The notes beneath the pieces are model-generated. The model did no database searches and was not told the origin of the DNA. It saw only the letters and a program-made list of their open reading frames with translations. Positions 16,122-20,892 of a stretch of 20,892 nucleotides of DNA are shown piece after piece. The position numbers were made by a program, and so were the translations under genes. The DNA is from Parvimonas sp. (lineage in GTDB: Bacteria; Bacillota; Clostridia; Tissierellales; Peptoniphilaceae), in contig JALEHY010000053.1 of the NCBI GenBank assembly GCA_022770425.1, positions 1 through 20,892 on the forward strand, read 5' to 3'. The first letter of the stretch is position 1, and every line of letters starts with the position of its first letter.

Positions 16122-17396
16122 TTAACCTAACATTTCGATAAATGCACCGATTCTTGTCTTTAGTTGTTCACTGTCTGAGTCGGTATAATCTGTTTCAATT
16201 CCCAATACAGGAATATTAGCTTCTCTTAATGCCTTTTCAACAATAGTTCCTTCTGTATCATAAAGAGTACAGAACTTTAAGTTTACATCTATAACTCCGT
16301 CAACTTTGTATTCTTTAACAAGTCTCATTATATCGTCAACTCTTTCGGTATTAGGAGTGAAACAAGCACAGTTTATATTTCCTAAATATCTGTTTGTTAG
16401 GTTTTCAACCATTTCATCAATAGTATTTCCGCTTTCGTCAACCAGATGTTCAAAATATCTGTTACCTGTACACATTTCTTCACAAACAATCATACCGCCT
16501 GTGTTTTCAACTATTTGATGTAATTTCCAGTTTGGAATTGAAAGAGGAGTACCTGTTAATAATATTCTCTTTGCACCTTTTTCAAATACACTTACATTAT
16601 TTTTTGCTCTTTCTTCCAATTCATCACAAAGTCTGTTTACTTGAGATGCAAATCTTACAGGATCGTCATAGAATGCAATTTGAGTTATAAGTAAAACATC
16701 TCTACCTGAAATAGGAACATTTTCTAATTTTCTAAAGTCGCTTAATCTTTGTAATGCACGTCTTTTGTTATTTACAATCTTAATTGCTTCTTTTAAACTT
16801 TCTTCGGTGATTTTGTTTCCTGTTAATTCTTCAAGTTTTTGCATATAGCCTTTTATTTCTTCATTCCACTTTTTAAAATCTTTTTCTCTTTTCATTTGTG
16901 GAATATCCATTATGTACATTGGAGCGTCTTTTGCTAAAATTTCCCATGCTTTTTTCTTTCCGTCGCAAGTGGTTTCTCCTACAAAAAGATCTGCAAGTCT
17001 GAAGAAAGGACAAGTTCTGTCAAAACGAGCACCTAAAGATGCTTTAATTAAAGGACAAGTTGCAGTCGGAAGTACTTTTTCTCCTCCAGGAACCCAAAAC
17101 TGAGAACCGCTACATAAACCTGTTGCAATAGCACCGGCTGAAATAACCACTTCATCAGGAACGTGGATACAAAAAGAACCTACAACTTTTCCGCCGTTTT
17201 TTTGATGTTCGATTAACTCTGCCGGTCTGATACCGTGAATTTCAGCAACTACCATATTGAAATAATCCATACACTCAGGTCTGTTTTCTTGACTTAAGAA
17301 AACATCTCCAAATGCAACAGGTAAAACTTCACATAAAATATCATGCGTTTCCAAGTCCATACCTAAGTCATTCCACATTTCTCTGTAATCTGCCAT
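16122..17396 (-). CDS. yjiM: Double-cubane-cluster anaerobic reductase (YjiM/HgdB family)
   Basis: A 424-residue protein of the 2-hydroxyacyl-CoA dehydratase D family. It is closest in wording to E. coli YjiM and the double-cubane protein of Carboxydothermus, from memory of those proteins. Domain 1 holds Cys76, Cys95, Cys114 (TCPLIKAS), Cys129 (TCPFF) and Cys144 (GETTCDGKKKA). Domain 2 has Cys305, Cys309 (EEMCTGN), Cys343/345 (NCACFTPN) and Cys376 (LKFCTLYD), and ends GIETDYTDSDSEQL...AFIEMLG. Such proteins bind an [Fe8S9] cluster and reduce small substrates using electrons delivered with ATP hydrolysis by an activator. The physiological substrate is not established. AGGAGG at 17410-17405 gives the start and overlaps the upstream stop. 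There is no acyl-CoA partner gene, arguing against amino-acid fermentation. Confidence 0.9.
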   Translation of the reverse strand: MADYREMWNDLGMDLETHDILCEVLPVAFGDVFLSQENRPECMDYFNMVVAEIHGIRPAELIEHQKNGGKVVGSFCIHVPDEVVISAGAIATGLCSGSQFWVPGGEKVLPTATCPLIKASLGARFDRTCPFFRLADLFVGETTCDGKKKAWEILAKDAPMYIMDIPQMKREKDFKKWNEEIKGYMQKLEELTGNKITEESLKEAIKIVNNKRRALQRLSDFRKLENVPISGRDVLLITQIAFYDDPVRFASQVNRLCDELEERAKNNVSVFEKGAKRILLTGTPLSIPNWKLHQIVENTGGMIVCEEMCTGNRYFEHLVDESGNTIDEMVENLTNRYLGNINCACFTPNTERVDDIMRLVKEYKVDGVIDVNLKFCTLYDTEGTIVEKALREANIPVLGIETDYTDSDSEQLKTRIGAFIEMLG

Positions 17397-17408
17397 TTTT
17401 AATTCCTC

Positions 17409-18245
17409 CTATATTTTAAAAATTTTATTTTTATCATAAGGACAATCCTTAAATAAAATATCCGTATATTCTTTTTTGGAACCATATTTTTCTTTTAAAA
17501 ATTCATAACCGAATTTTTTGTATTCCAAAAAGTTTTCTCCTAAACAAAAGCAACCCTCAACTATTTTATAGTTTTTAAAGTTTTTGTCTATTTCATCTAA
17601 AATCTGAATAGCACGAGGAACATAGATAATCTTTCTTTTATTATTTACATCTTTGTATTTACTTAAAATTTCATCTATTAGATTCAGCCTTTTCTCTAAA
17701 GAAAATATAAATTCTGTGTAAAATTCAACCTCATATAAAAATTTTGAGTCAATATTTGTTTTTGAAAGTGCATAAAGTTTAGCTGAAATTTTTTTTGAAA
17801 GTTCAACCGAATTTAAAAAACTTTTTTCATCAAAAGTTCTGTTGTAAACAGATTTTATTTTTTTCTTTAAATCCTCTAAATTTTCATAAACGAAAATTTT
17901 TTCATTAAGATTTTCCTTTAAAATTTTTGAAAACATAGGACAGGAATTATCCGTAACAATTAACTTTGCATTATATATCAAAGGACATTTGTTTGTGATT
18001 GCATAAGTTAAAGTTGAATTTATTATGTTACAAATTCCTTTTTCTTGTGAGTATTTTAATATGTGTAGGTCAATGCCGTCCAAAGGTAACGGAATTAAAT
18101 TAAATCCATAAAAAATTTCCTTAGGAACGATTTTTCCGATATAACCTACTATGTACGTTTCATTATTTAGTCCCATTATTGTTTCAATAAAGGCATTTCT
18201 TCTGAGTTCTAAAACTTCAGATTTTAATTCATCTAATGTTCTCAT
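17409..18245 (-). CDS. Truncated HgdB/YjiM-like companion protein
   Basis: A 278-residue protein that I do not recognise as a named family. By eye it is a shortened paralogue of the next gene. Cys72, Cys87 and Cys102 have the same 15-15 spacing as Cys114/129/144 of the YjiM-like protein, and VGYIGKIVPKE (33-43) matches VGSFCIHVPDE. Later, Cys234 (CLGENFLE) and Cys268 (DCPYDKN) correspond to Cys309 and Cys345 (34 against 36 residues apart). Counterparts of Cys76, Cys95, Cys343 and Cys376 are missing, and the protein ends where about 70 more residues would follow. It starts 2 bases after the activator stop with no clear ribosome binding site, suggesting coupled translation. It might hold a simple cubane cluster or act as a scaffold or regulatory partner. 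Confidence 0.7.
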   Translation of the reverse strand: MRTLDELKSEVLELRRNAFIETIMGLNNETYIVGYIGKIVPKEIFYGFNLIPLPLDGIDLHILKYSQEKGICNIINSTLTYAITNKCPLIYNAKLIVTDNSCPMFSKILKENLNEKIFVYENLEDLKKKIKSVYNRTFDEKSFLNSVELSKKISAKLYALSKTNIDSKFLYEVEFYTEFIFSLEKRLNLIDEILSKYKDVNNKRKIIYVPRAIQILDEIDKNFKNYKIVEGCFCLGENFLEYKKFGYEFLKEKYGSKKEYTDILFKDCPYDKNKIFKI

Positions 18246-18247
18246 AA

Positions 18248-19000
18248 TTAAATACTTAATGCAGCGCCTAAAGCACCTGCAAATTGACCGTCTTCGTTTG
18301 TAAATACTTTAGCGTTTAAATATTTTTCAAGTAGTTCAAGCACATAATCACTTTTTGAAAAACCTCCTGATAAAAAATAAATATCACTTTTTTCCTTTCT
18401 GTCAGCTAAAGATACAACCTTTCTTACAATTGAAGTTACAACACCTTTTGCAATGTCTTCTTTTTTAGTTCCGCTTCCCATAAGGCTTATAATTTCAGAC
18501 TCTGCAAAAACTGTGCAAGTCGAAGAAATATGAACTTCGTTTCCAACTTTTGCAAGGTCAAAAATTTCTTTTAAACTTGTCCCAAGTCTATTTGCCATAA
18601 TCTCTAAAAATTTTCCGGTTCCGGCAGAACATTTGTCATTCATTATAAAATCCATAACTTTTCCGTTTTGTGAAATAATAATTTTTGTGTCCTGTCCTCC
18701 GATATCTATAATAGTTAAGTCTTTAGGCATTAAAAAATATACACCTTTTGCGTGACAGGTTATTTCAGTTACCACTTTATTCGCATAAGGAACGGAAATT
18801 CTACCATATCCCGTTGCAACAACTTTTGAATTTTCATTTGTATATCCTATAGAATTTAACCATTCTTTAATTTTTTCACTTGTTTCTTTACTGTTCCAAC
18901 CGCTTGGCATTAATTTTTTATGTAAAATTTTATTTTTATTTTCATTTAGAACTATAATTTTGCTTGCAGTAGAACCTATATCAATTCCTACAAAATTCAA
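18248..19000 (-). CDS. yjiL: ATP-dependent activator of a dehydratase/reductase (HgdC/YjiL family)
   Basis: A 250-residue ASKHA-fold ATPase of the BadF/BadG/BcrA/HgdC family. Nucleotide motifs are GIDIGSTASK (5-14), IDIGGQDTK (98-106) and LSGGFSKSD (210-218). Cys124 (NDKCSAGTGKF) and Cys162 (SSTCTVFAESE) are the pair that holds one [4Fe-4S] cluster between two subunits. The dimer donates an electron at very low potential to the partner reductase when ATP is hydrolysed. The start codon is TTG at 19000, supported by GGAGG at 19012-19008, 7 bases upstream, and by the family N-terminus beginning directly there. It is first gene of the operon with the truncated companion, reductase and DUF3343. 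Confidence 0.93.
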   Translation of the reverse strand: MNFVGIDIGSTASKIIVLNENKNKILHKKLMPSGWNSKETSEKIKEWLNSIGYTNENSKVVATGYGRISVPYANKVVTEITCHAKGVYFLMPKDLTIIDIGGQDTKIIISQNGKVMDFIMNDKCSAGTGKFLEIMANRLGTSLKEIFDLAKVGNEVHISSTCTVFAESEIISLMGSGTKKEDIAKGVVTSIVRKVVSLADRKEKSDIYFLSGGFSKSDYVLELLEKYLNAKVFTNEDGQFAGALGAALSI

Positions 19001-19020
19001 AACAACACCTCCACAACAGA

Positions 19021-19049
19021 ATTATAGCACAGAAAATATGAAAGGTAAA
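19021..19049 (-). promoter_or_regulatory. Promoter of the yjiL-yjiM operon
   Basis: On the minus strand TGCTATAAT (19029-19021) is an extended -10, with a fair -35 (TTTACC, 19049-19044) at 17 bases. The start near 19014 would leave almost no leader before the GGAGG site. No regulator site is recognised. Confidence 0.6.
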
Positions 19050-19229
19050 ATAAAAAATGCCTATTGAAAGTATTTATTTATAATATTTTTTTATGATTTA
19101 CTTAATTAACAAGGTACTAAAATATTGAAATTTCGGCAAAAAATGATTAAAATAAAAAATGTGAGTTAAAAATAATAAAAAATTTGTGAAAAAATTTTTT
19201 TAAAATTTAAAAATTTTCTTAAAAAATAT
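19050..19229. other. Gene-free, extremely A+T-rich spacer between divergent units
   Basis: I see no gene, RNA or strong hairpin here; the longest ATG frames are only about a dozen codons and lack ribosome binding sites. The right part (19180-19229) is a series of A and T tracts immediately upstream of the thiT -35, where it could act as an UP element. The rest of the 409-base intergenic stretch holds the two promoters and the riboswitch. Confidence 0.6.
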
Positions 19230-19258
19230 TTGTTATTTTTATAAATTTATGGTAAAAT
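19230..19258 (+). promoter_or_regulatory. Promoter of the TPP riboswitch-thiT transcript
   Basis: TTGTTA (19230-19235) and TAAAAT (19253-19258) lie 17 bases apart. A TG at 19250-19251 makes it an extended -10 (TGGTAAAAT). The start near 19265 puts the whole aptamer in the leader. Confidence 0.7.
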
Positions 19259-19290
19259 TTCCTTGTGTTAATCACAAATATTTTTTTAAT

Positions 19291-19366
19291 ATTCGCTGGG
19301 GGTGCGTTAAGCTGAGAAATACCCTTTGTACCTGAGGCAGGTAATACTGACGTAGGAAAGCGGAAT
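19291..19366 (+). promoter_or_regulatory. TPP riboswitch (THI element)
   Basis: All conserved blocks of the thiamine pyrophosphate aptamer are present: GGGGTGC (19299-19305), GCTGAGA (19311-19317), ATACCC (19319-19324), ACCTGA (19330-19335) and GGTAATACTGACGTAGGA (19340-19357). P1 forms between CGCT (19294-19297) and AGCG (19359-19362), and is extended by ATT/AAT around one bulged G. Binding of TPP should repress the thiamine transporter gene downstream. No terminator lies between aptamer and gene, so control is probably at translation. Confidence 0.95.
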
Positions 19367-19374
19367 GTTTTTTT

Positions 19375-19404
19375 GCGCCTCTTTTTAGTGAATATATTAG
19401 GAGG
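19375..19404 (+). promoter_or_regulatory. Expression platform: ribosome-binding-site sequestor
   Basis: CCTCTT (19378-19383) can pair with the thiT ribosome binding site AGGAGG (19399-19404), six pairs with one G-U. The same strand, GCGCCTC (19375-19381), can instead pair with GGGGTGC (19299-19305) of the aptamer, seven pairs with two G-U. The two pairings exclude each other, which gives a simple TPP-off switch. This is a hand fold without energies. Confidence 0.55.
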
Positions 19405-19409
19405 TTTTT

Positions 19410-20051
19410 ATGTTAAAAGAATTTTTTTCTTCTGTGACGGGCAAATCTACGATTGTTGTGTTAATTGCATTTGCTTTTTTGTTTTTTGTTTTCTATTTCA
19501 AAAGAGACGAAAACATATTTTCAACAAGAGCATTAACTTTTTCGGCTATTCTTTTGGCACTTGGAATAGCGACAAATCAGGTTACTGTTTTTAGTTTACC
19601 ACAAGGAGGCAGTGTTACTTTATTTTCAATGTTTTTTGTTGTCTATATAGGGTATATGTTTGGACTTAGAGTCGGACTTGTATCTGCGATTTCTTATGGA
19701 CTTTTAAATTTGTTAATAAAGCCGTCTGTATATCATCCTATACAACTGGTGTTTGACTACATTTTAGCGTTTGGAGCGTTAGGACTTAGCGGAATTTTTG
19801 TATGTAAAGATAAGACTCTAACATTTGCTTATTCTGTTGCAATAGTTGGAAGATACATATTTTCTGTAATTTCAGGATATGTATTTTTCGGAAGTTATGC
19901 ACCTGAAGGATGGAATCCGATTTTTTATTCGATCTGGTATAATTTTTCATATATAGGAGTTGAGGGAATAATAACAATTTTTTTAATTTCATTGCCTATT
20001 GTTAGAGATTTTTTTGAAAAATTAAAGTATACTAATTATAAAACAAAATAG
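19410..20051 (+). CDS. thiT: Thiamine ECF transporter S component ThiT
   Basis: A 213-residue membrane protein that binds thiamine and works with a shared ECF energy module (not in this window). Family motifs are LPQGGSVTLFSM (63-74), GLRVGLVSAISYG (85-97), FFGSYAPEGWNP (159-170) and IWYNFSYIGVEG (175-186), which include the thiamine-binding aromatic and acidic residues of the C-terminal helices. Six hydrophobic segments fit the ThiT fold. A further hydrophobic segment near 13-30 makes the N-terminus about 30 residues longer than the roughly 180-residue Lactococcus protein. ATG19410 has AGGAGG 5 bases upstream. The preceding TPP riboswitch confirms the vitamin specificity. It is monocistronic, with a terminator behind it. 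Confidence 0.95.
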   Translation: MLKEFFSSVTGKSTIVVLIAFAFLFFVFYFKRDENIFSTRALTFSAILLALGIATNQVTVFSLPQGGSVTLFSMFFVVYIGYMFGLRVGLVSAISYGLLNLLIKPSVYHPIQLVFDYILAFGALGLSGIFVCKDKTLTFAYSVAIVGRYIFSVISGYVFFGSYAPEGWNPIFYSIWYNFSYIGVEGIITIFLISLPIVRDFFEKLKYTNYKTK

Positions 20052-20065
20052 TTTTAATTAAGATA

Positions 20066-20106
20066 AAAAAAGATGACTTTTAAAGTTTATTAAAGTCATC
20101 TTTTTT
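20066..20106 (+). terminator. Terminator after thiT
   Basis: Positions 20066-20080 and 20092-20106 form a 15-bp perfect stem with an 11-base loop and a terminal run of six T. The A-rich 5' arm means it could also work on the opposite strand, but no minus-strand gene ends here. Confidence 0.88.
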
Positions 20107-20111
20107 AAAAT

Positions 20112-20140
20112 TTGATTTTAAAAAGACTTTGTTATATAAT
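20112..20140 (+). promoter_or_regulatory. Promoter of queH
   Basis: TTGATT (20112-20117), 17 bases, then TATAAT (20135-20140). The predicted start, about 20147, coincides with the AGGAGG site, so the leader would be only about 11 bases. Confidence 0.7.
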
Positions 20141-20157
20141 ATTCAAAGGAGGATTAT

Positions 20158-20799
20158 ATGAAAAAAAATTACCAATTACTACTTGATAATATAATAAAAG
20201 AAAATGAAAAAAAATCTTATGTGCCGACATTACTTCTTCACTCTTGTTGTGGACCTTGTAGCAGTTATTGTCTTGAGTATTTGTCTAATTACTTTAAAAT
20301 AACGGTTTTTTACTATAATCCTAATATTTATCCTAAAGAGGAATATTTTTTTAGAGTTGAAGAACAAAGAAAATTGATTGATAAAATAAACGGAAAATAT
20401 CCTATAAATATGGTTATCGGAAAATATGACGTGGATAGGTTTTACAAAATCGTAAAAGGAATGGAAAAAATGAAAGAAGGCTCAGAACGTTGCTATAATT
20501 GTTATGAGTTAAGACTTAAAGAAGCAGCTATCTTGGCAAAAACTGAAAAATTTGATTATTTCACAACAACACTCACAATAAGTCCTCATAAAAATTCTGA
20601 GGTTTTAAATGAAATAGCGGAAAAAGTTGCAATTGAGATTGGTGCAAAGCATCTTCCTTCAGATTTTAAAAAGCGAAACGGATATAAGAGAAGTGTAGAG
20701 CTTTCATTGATGTTTGGAATGTACAGGCAAGACTATTGCGGTTGCATTTTTTCTAAAATTGAAAGAGAAGAATTTAAAAAATTGAAAGAGAGTTCATAA
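20158..20799 (+). CDS. queH: Epoxyqueuosine reductase QueH
   Basis: A 213-residue member of the former DUF208 family. QueH carries out the last step of queuosine synthesis, reducing epoxyqueuosine to queuosine in the wobble position of GUN-anticodon tRNAs; it is the non-homologous replacement of QueG in many Firmicutes. Metal and iron-sulfur cysteines are visible: HSCCGPCSSYC (Cys30, 31, 34), ERCYNCYELRL (Cys112, 115) and DYCGCIFS (Cys194, 196). NPNIYPKEEY (54-63) and TTLTISPHKN (137-146) are family signatures. AGGAGG precedes the ATG by 5 bases. No other queuosine genes are nearby, as is usual when the cell salvages precursor. There is no clear terminator before the tRNA. Confidence 0.95.
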   Translation: MKKNYQLLLDNIIKENEKKSYVPTLLLHSCCGPCSSYCLEYLSNYFKITVFYYNPNIYPKEEYFFRVEEQRKLIDKINGKYPINMVIGKYDVDRFYKIVKGMEKMKEGSERCYNCYELRLKEAAILAKTEKFDYFTTTLTISPHKNSEVLNEIAEKVAIEIGAKHLPSDFKKRNGYKRSVELSLMFGMYRQDYCGCIFSKIEREEFKKLKESS

Positions 20800-20822
20800 A
20801 ATTTTAGAATTACAGATATTAA

Positions 20823-20892
20823 GTTCCCATAGTTAAATGGATATAACAGTCCCCTCCTAAGGGACAGTTGTGAGTTCGATTCTCGCTGGGAA
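20823..20892 (+). tRNA. tRNA-Arg (anticodon CCT), 3' end cut by the window
   Basis: A cloverleaf folds from G20823. The acceptor arm is GTTCCCA with TGGGAA (20887-20892; the pairing C would be the next base). The D arm is GTTA/TAAC. The anticodon stem GTCCC/GGGAC (20849-20853, 20861-20865) encloses CTCCTAA, with CCT at 20856-20858. The T arm is GTGAG-TTCGATT-CTCGC (20870-20886). It reads AGG arginine codons. The last acceptor base, discriminator and any CCA lie beyond the edge. Confidence 0.93.

Noticed and set aside
16122..17396. 2-hydroxyglutaryl-CoA dehydratase subunit for glutamate fermentation
   Set aside because: Single polypeptide with both cysteine sets and the YjiM-type C-terminal motif; no second full subunit, CoA-transferase or decarboxylase gene nearby.
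19081..19229. Small RNA or small gene in the A+T-rich spacer
   Set aside because: No stable hairpin with GC core, no ribosome binding site and only very short frames.
19373..19594. Plus-strand frame overlapping the thiT start
   Set aside because: It runs through the riboswitch expression platform and overlaps thiT in another frame; the ThiT motifs and AGGAGG site support 19410.

Overview
This window looks like chromosome from a very A+T-rich, low-GC anaerobic Firmicute. A Parvimonas/Peptoniphilus-type Gram-positive anaerobic coccus fits best, and Parvimonas is my inference from overall character only. The supporting signs are strong AGGAGG ribosome binding sites, TTGACA/TATAAT and TGnTATAAT promoters, compact operons separated by hairpin terminators, a sortase-type surface protein, a D-Asp-type peptidoglycan gene set and an oxygen-sensitive 2-hydroxyacyl-CoA-dehydratase-type iron-sulfur system. 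Gene density is high and I see no prophage, CRISPR array or complete insertion sequence.

Layout. Positions 1-666 carry a hairpin followed by the 3' remnant of an ABC exporter gene cut off inside its Walker A motif. An intact LanT/NisT-like ABC exporter (659-2320) overlaps it. A bidirectional terminator separates these from a convergent class A penicillin-binding protein (2383-5265, minus). Divergent from that is hflX-yigZ (5527-7426), then a single-gene threonine aldolase (7634-8659). Next is a tight three-gene operon (8769-12463): glutamine-dependent amidotransferase AsnB/AsnH type, ATP-grasp ligase, aspartate racemase. Together these are best read as making and attaching a D-Asp/D-Asn peptidoglycan cross-bridge. 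A 1060-residue LPKTS surface protein with a beta-helix-like middle follows (12643-15825).

The minus-strand operon 19000-15866 encodes an HgdC/YjiL-type ATPase activator, a short cysteine-bearing protein that by eye is a truncated paralogue of the next gene, a YjiM-type double-cubane-cluster reductase, and a DUF3343 putative Se/S-carrier-like protein. The short paralogue is the most novel item here. Its cysteines at 72/87/102 repeat exactly the 15-15 spacing of Cys114/129/144 in the neighbouring reductase, and it stops where the last part of domain 2 would begin.

The right end holds a TPP riboswitch in front of the thiamine ECF S-component thiT, then queH (epoxyqueuosine reductase), and a tRNA-Arg(CCU) cut by the window edge. 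The riboswitch leader can be folded by eye into two mutually exclusive pairings that would explain translational control. Cell-envelope genes (exporter, PBP, cross-bridge operon, surface protein) are concentrated in the left and centre; metal-sulfur and cofactor genes lie on the right.
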